From Emydura subglobosa (lineage: Eukaryota; Chordata; Testudines; Chelidae): a DNA stretch of 64,000 bases. The notes under the pieces are model-generated. The model saw only the letters and a program-made list of their open reading frames with translations, had not been told where the DNA came from and made no database searches. Each line of letters starts with the position of its first letter. The stretch's first letter is position 1. The stretch covers positions 2,397,898 to 2,461,897 of the forward strand of contig ML680055.1 in assembly GCA_007922225.1 (NCBI GenBank). Direction: 5' to 3'. Position numbers and translations under genes: made by a program. Of the stretch, positions 35,301 to 47,900 are shown in pieces.

Positions 35301-36415
35301 GAGTTTGCAGCCAAAGCCTCCTCCATCTTCTGGGAAAGAAAACCAGCCCCTCGCTTGTCTGCTGGGATGTGCCATGGCTCAGGCTGGCACTATCCCTCCT
35401 GCATTACGCTGCTGCTTTTCAATCCCCCCTTCAGTGCCCAGCTTGGCACTCAGACCAGGGGCGAAGGGCTGGGTTCTGGCTGAGCACTGGAAATGTGCCG
35501 GCTGCGTGGGCCCGGCTGCTGCCTCTTGCGGGAGCAGGGAAGGGGGGGGAGGGCATCTCAGCCCCTCAGGCTGTCTGTACCGACTGCAGCCTCTGCACGC
35601 CCCCAGGCAACGGCCAGGCCCCCTGCGCTCTCACAAGTGCCGTAGCCTCAGGTCCTCGCCTGCCGGCTGCCTCCACCTTGCGCCCTCCGGCCCCCTGGTA
35701 GCAGCAGCTCCTACATGCTGGCCGCCCACCAGCCCCTGCTCCGCTTTGCCACGTTTCCCAGCAAGCAGCGGCATGCCTTAGCCCAGCCCTGGGGCGGGGG
35801 AGCGCCCCACAACCTCCCTGTCCTTCTGCTCTCCTGCAAAGGCCTGGCTGCCCCGGGCGTCTCATGGGCACCTTGTGCCTGGTACCCGCCCGCCGTCTCC
35901 TGGGTCCCATTTGCCCTGGCGCGGGCTGTGCAGAGCCCGCTTGGCGCTTGCTGGCGGGGAAGCCAGCATTTCCCAGCGCTGGCGAGGGCTGGGAGGAAGG
36001 TGACCCCCCGTCCCTGGGCCGGGCCCTCCCTAGGTCGCTGCAGCAGGACCTGGGCCTTGGTCCCACCCTGGCGCCCAGCACGGGGAGCTGCTGTGCTGGG
36101 CCCAGGGCGGGCGAGTCCCCGCACGGTGCTCCAGGCAGGGGGTGGCAGCACATTGGCTCGGCAGCTCCTCGCACGGCGGGACCGGGGCACCCTGCAGGGC
36201 GCACGGCTTGTTCCCGGGGCTCAGCAGCCCTGGCTTAGCCTGTTGGGCGGCTGGCGTCTGTTATGGTGGTTTCGAGCTGCCCCCTGTCTCCCCTGGCAGA
36301 TTGACCGGCCCGGCCACGCGTGGGGGAAGGGGGCCAGCATGGAGAGGGGCAGGGGCAGGGCTGGTCCCGGTTGCTCTTTCGCCCATGCTGCTGCGTGTGC
36401 TGCATCGCTGGGTTA

Positions 36416-36530
36416 GCAGGGGACTAGAAATCCACGCTCGTGGGGTCTGTTCCTTGCTCTGCTGCGTGACACGGGGAAGTCACTGCCCCACTCTGTGCCT
36501 TAGTTTCCCCCGGCACAAGCACCTTTTTAT
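36416..36530 (+). repeat. MIR-like SINE fragment
   Basis: Contains tgctctgctgcgtgacac, ggggaagtcactgccc and ctgtgccttagtttcccc, the MIR core region (gggcaagtcac...ctgtgcctcagtttcc) in direct orientation. Confidence 0.65.
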
Positions 36531-36619
36531 TACTACACAAAAGCCTGGCAGTGGAAGTCCCCCATGTGATCAGGCCACACTGCACGGGGTGTCCTCCCCA
36601 CACGCCCAGGGTGGGAGTA

Positions 36620-36715
36620 GAAATAAGAGCTCAGGGAGGTGAAGGGACTTGCCCAAGGTCACCCGGTAGGTCAGTGGCACAGCTGGGATAGAGCCCAAGT
36701 CTCTTTCTCCTGGTC
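36620..36715 (-). repeat. MIR-like SINE fragment, opposite orientation
   Basis: Contains ggaggtgaagggacttgccc, aaggtcacccggtaggtcag and ctgggatagagcccaagtct, the reverse complement of the MIR 5'/core region. Confidence 0.65.
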
Positions 36716-37268
36716 TGGGGTCCTGCCCATGGGGCTTGGCTGCTCCGAGTGGCCCAGCTGGAAAACAGGGACGTGCACAGCACGAGGGGGACCTATTTAA
36801 AAACAACCAATTCCTCCAGCGACTACCGGTGCTGGGCCAGTCGCTCCTGCCTTCCCCGCTGCATGAGGTTTCCGCTTTGCCTACGCAGAAGCCGGCTGGA
36901 GTGGAGCGATAGGCGTCCCGTGCTGTGCTATCTCTCACCAGCCGGGCGGGGGGTGCAGGGGTTATAGTTAACTGGGGCTGGCACAGGAACTGGGCGCCTT
37001 AGAGGGAATCATCAGCCCCGCTGGGTTTTACAGGCCCGAGAGTGATTGCCTCCCCCTGCCTTGGCTGGAGAATCCTCCCTGCAGCTTCCAGGGCAGTGGG
37101 AGTCAGCTCACCTGCCCCATAACCCCCGTCCCGCTCGGGGCACGAGGCCACCCAGGCGCCAGGGCTCAAAACCCACAACTCAGCCCATAGCACCGTCCAT
37201 GTGCCGGGCCTTGCATCCTTGGTGTGCTTCAGCCTCGGCTGTGAGGGTTTGATCTGACCCCTGAAACA

Positions 37269-37370
37269 CAGCCACCTCTGGGGTGGAGCGTGAGAGTATC
37301 CCCTAGACACAGCCTCACCCCATAGACACAACCCCCCTGAGACTCAGCCACCTCTGGGGTGGAGCATGAG
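37269..37370 (+). repeat. Short tandem duplication
   Basis: The 26-base string cagccacctctggggtggag + c(g/a)tgag occurs at 37269-37294 and 37345-37370 with a single difference, 76 bp apart. It lies in non-coding GC-rich sequence. Confidence 0.7.
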
Positions 37371-38661
37371 ATCAGGGGGTTCTTTGGGCTGGGAGGGGAA
37401 GGAGAACCTGATTGGCACAGCGGCCCCTTTGCCCCGCACACGGTGCTGCGGGACCTCTAGTGCTGGCAGCAATGCAGCTGCCTGGGGGGGGCCGGGATGA
37501 CGACAGGGACACCCCGACTCCAGCCTCAGGCTTTGCCTTGGTGCATCTGCGAAGGCCCAGCCTGCTCTGGGCCTGCCGGGATGGTAGCTGCTGGGCCAGT
37601 GGCTTCTCCCCGGCCCAGGGGCCTCGTGTGACTCCTGGTGCGAGAGCCTGGTCCTGAGCCGGGATCCCAGGGCACCGGGGCAGCCTGTCCCCTGCCCGGC
37701 CGGCAGCTCGCCTGTCCCCGGAGCCGGGTGCTGCTGCTCCAGGGAAGGGTCTCCAGGCCGCCCCTGCTGTCCGCGCTGGCGGCGTTCCCCGGGGAAGGCC
37801 AGGCCAGGCCTGGCGGCTAGTCTCGTCTGGGCCCAGGAGCTACGGGGAGCGGTTCCCGGCTCGGCCCCGTGTGACCTTGAGCAAGCCCCTGCCTCCAGTG
37901 CCCGCCGGGAATGCCCCCCCCCGCAGGGCGCCGAGAACCGTGGGACGGGGAGATGGGGCTGGGTGAGCCTGGCTCCCTCGGGGGACAAGGAGCCAGGCCT
38001 GCTGGCCAGAGCAGGCCCCTGGGGGTGCCGCAAGCTGGGGACCCCAAATCACCGGGGGCTCGGGGCAACGCTCCTCCGCCGGCCCCGTGCGGTGGCGCCG
38101 CCCTGTGGTGAGTGCGAGAGGCGGCGCCTGGGGCTGATCTACTCAAGAGGGCAGCCCCCGGCCCGGCTCTGACACTGCAGGCTCGGCTGTGGGATAATCA
38201 CCCCACACGTCCCACCCCATCTCTGCCGGGCAGAGTCTGGCTCGGCCCCTGCAGCAGGTTTCCCCTCCGGATGGCCCCCGACGTGCCTCAGCCGGGACTA
38301 GCCCAGCTCTGGCTTGGCCGGGTCCCTCGAGAAACGCTTGCTGAAGCGTGTCATGCCCCGGGCCCGGCGACGTCCCACGCGGGGCGTTTCTTGGGGTGGG
38401 TTTGGATCCCCGTCGGGATTCCAGGGTGCAGACGCTCCCTGCGCTAGACGGGTCCGTGCGATAGACCCGCGCCAGGTCCCGTGTCGGTCTCTGCCCCACG
38501 GGGCAGCCTTGGCCCCGGGCTCCCTGTCCGTGCCGTGCGCTGCCCGGGCCCCCAGCGCCAGGGAACACCCACGGGCCCTGCCTCCTGCTTCCACTTCCCT
38601 GGGCCGCGGCCGGGCAGCTCCCCTCAGACGGGCGTCCCCAGGGCCTGCCGGACGCGGCTGC

Positions 38662-38795
38662 TTCCCCTCTGATAAGGGCCCCGGGGGGCTGGGGCTGGGC
38701 CTGGCCTGATAAGGGCTGGAGCCGGGGCTGGCTGGGCCATTCCCTCGGAGGCGCTGCCCAGGGCATCGACGCACAGGAGGGACGGTGCCAGGGCG
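38662..38795 (+). promoter_or_regulatory. ITGA2B: ITGA2B proximal promoter with Ets/GATA sites
   Basis: Two perfect TGATAAG GATA sites lie at 38670-38676 and 38707-38713, about 126 and 89 bp before the start codon. An Ets-type core (TTCC on this strand) is adjacent at 38662-38665, and another at 38740-38743. No TATA box is visible. The human GPIIb promoter is TATA-less and driven by paired GATA-1 and Ets sites in megakaryocytes (established knowledge). The same layout here suggests thrombocyte-lineage expression. Confidence 0.7.
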
Positions 38796-38992
38796 ATGGC
38801 TGGAGCCCAGGGACCGCGGCTGGCACTGCCACCGCTCTGGCTCTGGTGCTGGGCCCAGGTGCTGCTGGCTCCCCCGGGGCCGCGGCCGGCCCGAGCCCTC
38901 AACTTGCGCTCGGACCGTCCCACCGTCTACACCGGGCCCGCCCGCAGCTACTTTGGCTTCGCCCTGGACTTCGTCCAGGACAGCAAAGGCGG
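38796..38992 (+). CDS. ITGA2B: ITGA2B exon 1: signal peptide and start of propeller
   Basis: 197 nt, donor gtgagt. Encodes residues 1-65 plus two bases. The hydrophobic core ([18 protein letters not shown]) is followed by the likely mature start [14 protein letters not shown], matching human LNLDPVQLTFYAGP. The ATG is chosen because it gives a signal peptide of normal length just after the promoter. The blade-1 motif YFGFALDF is present. Confidence 0.95.
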
Positions 38993-41900
38993 GTGAGTGC
39001 CAGGGGCTGGGCCCTGCCCGCCCCACCTGCCCCCACCTGCCCAAGGCAAGCGCGGGAATGCCGGGGGGCGGGGGTGTTGGGGGTGGGGGATGGGGCGTAA
39101 GTTGAGTAGAGTAAATGGGGGACGAGGGCGTGGGATGGGTCAGGAGAGAGGGGAGACGAAGGTGGATTTCTGTTCCCTTCCAAAGCCCCATAGGGGGTCC
39201 AGGCCCCCCCACGCCCTGCATCCCGCCCCCCCAGGGAACACCGGTGCGCCGGGAGTTTCTGGCTCTGCCCCTTCTGAGCGAGTCCGGTCGCTCCGGTTTG
39301 TGGCCCAAGGGGTGTTTACACCTGGCCAGCAAAGGGTTCAGGACGGCGACTGGCCAGGTGTGGGGCGTTGGCGTGGCCCATTTCTAGCCCCCCTGTGCCC
39401 GGGGCGTCGGCAGCACATGCCCACTGTTGGCACTGCGCCAGCCCCGTCGCTGCCTCTGAGCCCTGGATCAGTCAGCAAGAGGGGGGGGGCCCCCCCCGGC
39501 GGGCCCCCCCCCCACTGCCCCCCCCCCCCCCCCACGCTCACTGCTAGGCTGGGACAATGGCTCCTCCCTCCCCTGCCCCCTCTGCTGGGGCCTCTGCTGC
39601 CCCCACACCCCTCCCCACGCTCTGCCCCCAGGATCACGCCTGCCTTCCCCTGGCAAACTGCAAGCACACAAATCAGCCCCCCCAGAGTGTGCCCCCCTCC
39701 CAGCCTTCACAGCCTCCTGGGCTCCCCCACCCCCGTGGGTCTCCTGCCTTTCATGGTTGTGAAATGCTCCTACACAAAGACCCACACCCGTGTGCGCCAG
39801 TGGCACTGCTGCCTCGGTGTGGTGTGTACAAACGCATGCATGTGACGTGTGTGTGTGTCTGTGCATGTGTGTGTGCGATGTGGGTGTGTTTGTGCATGTG
39901 ATGCATGCATGGCTGTGTGCGCACAGGTCTGATGTGTGCCTGCACGTGTGGCATGTGCATGTGTGTGTGCACGCGTGGAATGTGTGTGTGAGCTGCATGC
40001 ACACGTGTGTGTGTGGTGTGTGTGCACGTGTCTAACACTAAGCTCCTGCCCTTTCCCTCCTGTGGCTCCCGCTAATGACGGCGTCCTGGCCGGCCGGGGC
40101 TCGTTGGGCTCAGAGCAGTGGCCCCCGGCCCAGGGCCGAGCCCCAGGGCAGGTCGCTCAGTGTCCCAGCAGCTGGGAGGGGTCAGGTGGTCCCCGGGGCT
40201 GTTCCCAGGCCATGGGGTGCCCTGGGGGAGATCAGGAGGGTCCTGGGAGCTGAGGCGGAGCCGGCGCTGTGAGGGTGACGGGACGATCCCAGCTGTGACA
40301 CTGGGGGGGGGTCGGACAGTCTCTGTCCAAGGCAATGGGCTGTGGGAGGGGGAGCCGAGCTAGCTGACACCCCAGAGCCAGGTGCCCGGAGCCCAGCCCA
40401 CACCTGCCCTGACAGCTGCCCCCCCCGTGCCCACAGCATGAACGTGGTGGTGGGCGCGCCCCGGGCCAACACCTCGCAGCCGGGCGTGGCGGAGGCCGGA
40501 GCCGTGTACCTGTGCCCCTGGGCAGCCGGCGGGAGCCAGTGCAGCGTCATCGCGTTTGATCCGAAAGGTGAAGGCGCTCCGGGTGGGCAGAGGGGGCGCT
40601 GGGGGGGAAGGTGGGGGATGGCCCCTCCTGCCATAGGGCAGAGGGAGCACTGGGGGGGGAAGGCTGTGGGGCAGAGGGTGTGCTAGGGTGTGTGTGTGGA
40701 GACGGGGGGGTCCAGAGAAGAGCTGCCCCCCCCCCAGGGCTCAGGGGAAGGGGTGAGGCAGGGTGGAGATTGGAGGGTGGGGCTCTCAGGCGGGGACGGG
40801 GTGGGTGGTGGATCTGGGGGGGCACGAGGGATCTCCCCGGTGTTTGTCAGGGGGCTGCAGCCTGGCCCGCGCTGACCTACCTGTGCCCCCAGGGGACCAG
40901 ACCAAGACCAGGGGATCCCTGCAGCTGCAGAACTACAAATCTCACCAGTGGTTCGGAGCCTCCGTGAGCAGCTGGAACGGCAACGTTGTGGTGGGTGCCC
41001 CAGGCGGGCGGGTGATCCGGGGCCCGGCCCGTGCTGCTGACTGTGCCAATGCAGCCTGGCGACCCACCGCTTCGCAGGGTTGGGCTGGGCTGGGACGCCT
41101 TTGGGGGCATCCCGGAGGGCGTGGGAGCGAACGTGCCCTGGCTGCTTGGGTGGGTCCAGTTCTTCTGGTGCTCAGTTACTGTGTGCTGTTAACTTTCTGC
41201 CACGCTCTGCCCCAGAGGTGGCTGCATTTCAGTGCTGCGTCTGTCCTGCCCTTAGCGCCGTGGGCGCTGGTGGTTAGTTGTGGGCTGGAGGCCAGGGCAG
41301 GGGTAGCTGTGCCCAGCGATGGGAAGTTCCCCCCCCCCTGCCCTGGGACCCCAGCAGCACTGGGGGGCAGCGGGGCCTGGCCGGGTGAGGGGCAGGAAGC
41401 TGGGTGGCACTGAGTGTCCTGTCGCCCTGCCAGGCCTGCGCCCCCCTGCAGCACTGGAACGCCTTTGAAGGCCAGGCCCAGGCCTCCAAGACACCCGTGG
41501 GCACCTGCTTCGTGGCCACCGAGGACCTGCGCAGCTTTGTCGAGTACTCGCCCTGCCGCAGCCTCCTCATGACGGCCGCCTACCGGCAGATGAACAACGG
41601 TGAGCGATGGCCGGCCCCTGCCCCCCTCGGCCACGCCGGTCCCCTGCCCCCGATGCCCACCCCTCGGCCATGCCGGACCCCCACCCCCAACGCCCACCCT
41701 CCCGTGGCCATGGCAATTCCCTGCCCCTGAGGCCGGAGCCCCCCCGGCCCCATGGAGCGTGGCACTAATGCTGCCCCGGGCCCCTCTCCACAGCCAACGA
41801 CAAGCGGTACTGCGAGGTCGGCTTCAGCGCTGCCATCACCCAGGTGAGTGCGGCCAGGCGGGGGCAGGGCGGTGCCCAGGTGTGTGTGTGCATCCATGAA

Positions 41901-44900
41901 GGGGGGGGTGCGCGTGCCCATGGGGGGGCATGCCGGGTGCCCCGGGGTGTCTCCGGGCGGGCGCTGACTCGGGCTGTGCCGTTCCCTTGCAGGCTGGCAG
42001 GCTGGTGCTGGGCGCCCCAGGAGGATACTACTTCGTGGGTAAGGGCTCCCTGGGCCCTGGAGAGGTCCGGGGGGCTTTGGGGAGCCCAGTGCCCCTTGGC
42101 ATGGCTACCACGCCTGTGGTGCCGTGGCAACTGCCCCCTCCTCACCTGAGCTCCCTGGGGGCACCCCGGCTGCCTGTGCCCCGGGGGCAGGGGGCTGGCA
42201 CCGACCCTGGCCTCCTGCATGGCTCCGAGGCCAGCCCGTCCGAGGGCGTGGGCCTCGTGGGGGCCCGTCGTGGCCGGCTGGGCCTAGGGCCCTGGTGGGG
42301 GACGAGCTCCAGACCCTCAACGCTTGGAGCGTCGCCTTCCCTGGCAGGGAGCTGCCCGTGGAACGTGGGAAATGCCAGTCAAAGCAGCCCCCTTGCTCGG
42401 TGACCCCCAGCCCTGGAGTTCCCCCGTCCCACCAGCTGGCTGATCCTGGCCGTTCCCCCAGGGCTGATCTACTCGGCCAATCTGTCGTCGGTCGTGTCCC
42501 ACATCCCCAGGAACGCCCTGCTGCGGTCGGTGGCCCCGGAGTGGGTCACAGAGGACGTGTACCAGGACTACGACGACGCCTACCGAGGTGAGCGCAGCCG
42601 CCCCCAGCAGCCTGCCTGCCTCGCGCCTGGGCATGGCAGAGACCGACTGCCCACCCCCGGGACGCCCAGGAGGGCATTGGCAGAGGCCAGGTGCCCCGCT
42701 CTAACCACCAGGCCCCACTCCCCTCCCAGAACCCGGGAGAGAACCCAGGAGTCCTGGCTCCCAGCCCCCCTCCTCTAGCCGCTGGCGGCTCCCCCGTGTG
42801 CCAGTCAGGGGCGCTCCAAGGGTTAACCCGCTGCCTCTCTCTGCAGGGTACTCGGTGGCCGTGGGGGAGTTCGACGGGGACCCCGCCACCCCAGGTACGG
42901 GTATCTGCTCTGTGCTCCCCCGACCCCAAGGCCGCCAGCTGGGCTCTGTGGGCAACGGTAGAGCGCCCAGCCGCGCCCACAGCGACCATCTCAGGGCTGG
43001 CAGAAGGGTGGGCCAGGGCACCTCCTCGCCAGCTGCCGCCCCCGGGCAAAGGGAGCCTGTGCCCCCAGCAATGGCTTAGAGCCAGGGAGTCCCTGCCCAT
43101 CGCGCCCGCCAGCTGGGCACAGCCCTCCAGTGCCAGGGCTGCATCCGATTGTACCCGCCTTTCCGTCCCAGCCTTGCCCGGGGCGCCCCATGCCCCCGGC
43201 TGCCCGGCTCGCTGCATGGCCGGGGCTGCCCGACGAGGCAGATCTGTGTCACGGCCCGGAGCCGAGCAGGGCTTGGCGGAGCCAGCCAGCGCCAGCCCTG
43301 CCCGGAGAGGGGCCACACCTGTCCCTGCACCCCCCCGGCCCCCGTATGCTCCTTTCAGCCCACCCCCCAGGGGGGACCCAGGGGGTGGGGGGCGGGGCAC
43401 GCTGTGCCAGAGACGTGGGGACTCTTGTGTTTCCTTCGCAGAGATTGTGGTGGGCGTCCCCAATAAGAGGACGACCTTGGGCGAGGTGAGTGTCGGGGCA
43501 GGGCCCAGCCACGTGCTGGCACCATCCCTGCCCATGCACTGGCTGCTTCCCTGCCTGGTCCAGGAGGTCTGAGTCGGGGGCATTTCCTCCCTCCCCCCGC
43601 TGTGTCCGACTGGGGGCGCAGAGCTCCCAGGGTCCCTGCTCTCATGGGTGTAATTCCTGCCCTGCCCTGCAGGTGGCGCCGCGGGCTCCAGGTTGGGGGG
43701 CAGCAGGTTCCTTCCTGCAACCATGGGGGGCCCAGAGACCCCTCAACCCCCAGCGCCCTGTGTTGGGGGGCAAGTGGCTGGGCCGGCCCCTCTGCTGGGC
43801 TCCCGGCTCCTCCGCCCGGAACAGGCCCCCCAGGGAGCTGACAGGGAGACACGAGAAGAACAGCCCCCCATCTCCCCACTGCCGCGGGGAGCAGCCCCCA
43901 TCTCCCTCCGGGCTGATTTGTGTCTCCCCACGGCAGGTCGAGATCTTCAGCGTCAGGAAGTCCCTGCAGCTGGTGCAGAGCATCCCGAGTGAGCAGGTAC
44001 CACCACCCTCCCCACCCCCCACTGCCCCACACCTCCACCCCCCTTCACCACCACCCCCCGGCATCCACCCCCCACCGGTGCCCTCTGCGCCAGCTTTGTG
44101 CCTCAGCCCGTGTGGCAGGTGGGTGGCTCGGCCCCGTCTGGCCCCCTCAGGGTGTTGGGTGGATGGGAGTTGGGGGCCGGGCCGGGGGCTGGATCCCGAG
44201 GGGCAGGGCACAGCATCCCCCCAACAGACGGGTGCTAGGCCTCGCAGGCCATCCGGTGGGGCCCTTCCCCCACCCTGCCCCAAGGGAGATCCAGCCCCAA
44301 AGGGCCCCGCTCCCAGTCCGGGGTCTCCCACTGGGCTCCCCAAAAACTCGGGCTCCCGAATCACCTCGAAAAGTTGGCCCTTGGCTACCAGTCTGTGAGC
44401 GAGAGAGGCCCCGGCTGGGACAGGGGCTGCAGGTCGGGACTGAGCTGGGGGGCTCCGGGGGTGGGGCAGCTCGCCTGGCCCCTGCCTGCGTGGTGCCCGT
44501 CTGTACCGCAGCGAGCGTCCGTCCCCCCGCACTGGAAACACGGAAATCCAAGAATCGGCGCAGCGCTGGGGGGCCGCGGGGCTGGGGGGCCATGGGCCTG
44601 GGGGCCTGGGCCTGGGCCAGCCCAGCATGGCCCCCACCTTCCCCCCCATGTCTTGCAGCTGGCGTCCTACTTCGGTCACACGGTGGCAGTCGCGGACGTT
44701 AACGGCGACGGGTAAGGCGGAGGCTGGCGCGCGCTGGCACTCAGCCAGTCCCCCCAAGCACGGCCTGGGCGCGGGTCCCCGGAGGCGCAGCGGCGAGGCC
44801 CCTTCCCTCAGCTCGCCCGCCCTGGGCACTGGCAGGGGCACCCGGCCCCGTGCGGGAGGGGTGCCGGGATCCAGCCCAGCTCAGGGACCCGGCGCTCCCA

Positions 44901-47900
44901 GGAGCTTTCCCGCCCCGCTGTGCCCATGCCCGCAGCACCGCCCTGCGGCGCCGGACCCCCGCCCGCCTCCTTCCTTCAGCGCCGGGGCCGGGGGCATCGC
45001 CGGGCACTCCCTGGCGCCCCTCGGCCCGGCCCAGAGAGCTGCAGGCACCGCTCGCCCGCCTGGCCTGGCCCCAGGTCGCCAACGGGGCTTGTCCGGCTCC
45101 CCACTTCCCCCCACACTGGGCTTCTGCCGCCACCTGGTGCCCACCAGCCTGCACTGCGGCTGGCAAAGCCTGGCGCCGGGGGGGGGGGCGGGCAGGGGCA
45201 CCCCAGCTCCCCAAGAGAAGAGCCGGGTTGAGGGGTAACCCCAGCCCCCAGCATAAGGCCCGGCTTGGCCTGGCGGGAACCTGGGGCCTGAGTGGGCGGG
45301 GGACAGACAGACGGACAGAGTCCAGGGCGCGGCCACGCCCAGGGGCATCAACCCAAACTAGTGTTAGCCGCACCCCGAGGGCCGGAGACCATCCTTGCCT
45401 GCCCTCCCCTCCCACGGCCCCTTGCGGGGGGCAGAGCCCGGAGCGGGACGGGCAGGGGCCCCCCCCCCCCCCGTGCGTGAGACCTGCCCCCTCTGTCCCC
45501 AGGAAGGACGACGTCCTGGTGGGGGCCCCGCTGTACATGGAGCGCCGCGCCGACCGCAAACTCTACGAGGTGGGGCGCGTCTACCTGTACCTGCGGCGCT
45601 GGGGGCCCCACCCCTACCACACCCCTTGGCAGACCCTGACTGGCACAGACGTCTATGGCCGCTTCGGCATGGCCATCGCGCCCGTGGGAGACCTGGACCA
45701 GGACGGTTACGTCGGTAACGCCCAGCCTGGCGCGGCCCCCGGGATGCCAGCCTGCTAATGCTGCTGGCGAGGGGAGCTGCTCCCTTAGCTCCGTGGGGCA
45801 GGGGGTTTGCACAGAAACCCCCCCACGGGATATGAGACTGGGTGGGTCTGGGGCAGGGTGCCAGTCAACCCAAGGCTGACCCCAGGGGAGCTGGCGGGAC
45901 AGAGTGGGGCGACGGCCAAGCGGCGTCTGTGGGACAGAATCACTGGGAGGTCGGGAGGTGGCAGAGATGCTCTGAGCCCCACTGTGTAGCTGGGGAAACT
46001 GAGGCAAAGAGCGATGAGCTGCTCCTGGCCGCAGTCAGTAGCGGAGCCGGGGACGGTCCTGACTCTCAGCCCCTCCCCCTGCTCTAACCCACCAGGCTCC
46101 ACGCCCCTCCCAGAGCCGGGGATAGAACCCAGGCATCCTGGCTCCCCGCCCTCTCCCCGCTCTAACCACTAGACATGACACCCTGAGCTCTGGATCCCAT
46201 CCCAGTGCATGTATAACGTCTGGGGCCGGTCACTGCCCCCAAGGGTGGGATCCTGCCCCCCAACGCAAGGAGCGACTTGGCCCCGAACCAGCCGTGCCCG
46301 GTGCTCAGCTGCTCTGGCCGGGCCCGGCTCGTGGGCCCCGCCGTGTTTTTCCCCCCAGACGTGGCGGTGGGGGCTCCCTTCGCTGGGAGCGGCCGTGTGC
46401 TCATCTTCCGCGGGCACAGCGAGGGGCTGCAGACGGCCCCGGCCCAGGTCCTGGAAAGCCCCTTCCCCGGCCCTGCCGCCTTCGGCTTCGCTGTGCGCGG
46501 AGCCAGCGACATCGACGCCAACGGGTACCCGGGTACGGCAGCCCCTGGCACGGGCCCCTCGGGGAGGGAGCTGAGCGTGTCGGGAGAGGGAAGGGGACCC
46601 AGCCTCCACTGCCCTCAGTTGCCTCTGGGCCCTCTCCCGTGCCAGGCACTGTTGCCTGCCCTCTGGGCCCCCCTCCCGTGCTGGTTCCTGCCCTCTGGGC
46701 CCCCCCTCCCATGCCGGACGCTACCCGCTGCCCTCCCGTGCTGGGCGCTGTCCCCCGAGAAATGCTGAGCACCCGTCCCTGGCAGGTGGGGCTCTGGGCC
46801 CGGCGGGCGGGTGCCACCCTGCTTGCTCCCGCCCGTGACCCCTGCCGGCAGCGCTGCCACACGGCTGAGCCTGCAGGAGCTTGTGCCCGCCCCGTGCAGT
46901 CCCGTGTGACCCTTGGTTTGTGCCCCCAGATGTGCTGGTCGGGGCGTTTGGGGCTGGCCAGGTGGCCGTGTACAGGTGAGTGCCCGGGGCTGGCTGGGTT
47001 GGTGAGTGCCCGGGGCTGGCTCTGTGCCTCCCCCCTGGTGCCTGGGCTCCCAGCTGCAGGGCAGGCAGCTGGCACAGACCCAGCTCCTTCTCCCCACACC
47101 CTCCCCTTGGCGCGGGCAGGCCCTGCCAGCCTCCGCACGGCACCTGTCTCGCCCTGTGGGGATAACAACCTACTGCTGCTGCTGCCTGCCCCACGGAGCG
47201 TTTGCTCTGCCAGCGGGCAAGGTCTGTGCCAGCCTTCAAGCCCGGGGGTTGTTGCTCCTCACGGCTGGGCTGGGCCCAGCTCTGACCCCAGGGGAGTCCT
47301 TCCTGCCTACCCCAGGGCTGGCACGGCCCTCTCCCTGCCCGCCTGGCCCCTGGCATGTAACAGCCCCAAGGAGCCGCTGCCCCTGGGTTTGACTCGCTTG
47401 GTGCCCGCAGAGCCCAGCCCGTGGTGGTGGCCGGGAGCAAGCTGTCTGTGCCCGACGTGCTGAACCCCGAGGAGAAGACGTGCACCGTGCCCGGCTCCAG
47501 GACCCTTCTCAGCTGGTGAGCAAAGGGGGACGGGGGGGGAGGGCCGCCACAGGTGCTGGGGTGGGGCTGAGGGCCCACGTGGCTGCCGGGTCTGCCCTGT
47601 GCGCCCCTGCCCCACAAATCCCTGGCAAAGGCCTCACCAGCCCGTGTCATTCCCCGCAGCTTCCCTGTCAAGCTGTGCGTCGGCGTCTCAGGGAAGAGCC
47701 TCCCGGACACTGTCCGTAAGTGCCAGCGCTGGGGGCCAGGGGGCGGCGTGGGGCTGGGGGCCGGGGGTTAGGGGGGCGGCGTGGGTGCCAGGGCTGGGTG
47801 CCGGGGGCGGTGTGGGGCTGGGGGTCAGGGTGTGGCGTGGGTGCCAGGGCTGGTGCCCAGGGCGCTGTGGGGCTGGGTGCCGGGGGCAGTGTGGGGCTGT

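Larger units (their letters stand above)
31166..38669. other. GPATCH8-ITGA2B intergenic region
   Basis: No gene is supported. It holds a CR1 tail (32223-32350) and two MIR-like pieces (36416-36530, 36620-36715). From about 34.1 kb it becomes strongly GC-rich and CpG-rich. Many open frames on both strands here lack codon-level homology, splice context or recognisable domains, and are what high GC produces by chance. A short tandem duplication (37269-37294 and 37345-37370) is also present. Confidence 0.6.

Noticed and set aside
34004..38832. Many open frames of 100-240 codons in the GC-rich intergenic DNA on both strands
   Set aside because: High GC makes stops rare. The frames overlap each other on both strands, lack domains and splice context, and include SINE sequence.
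38298..39332. 344-codon antisense frame over the ITGA2B promoter and exon 1
   Set aside because: Pro/Arg/Gly-rich composition in GC-rich DNA, no family match; it covers a real exon on the other strand.
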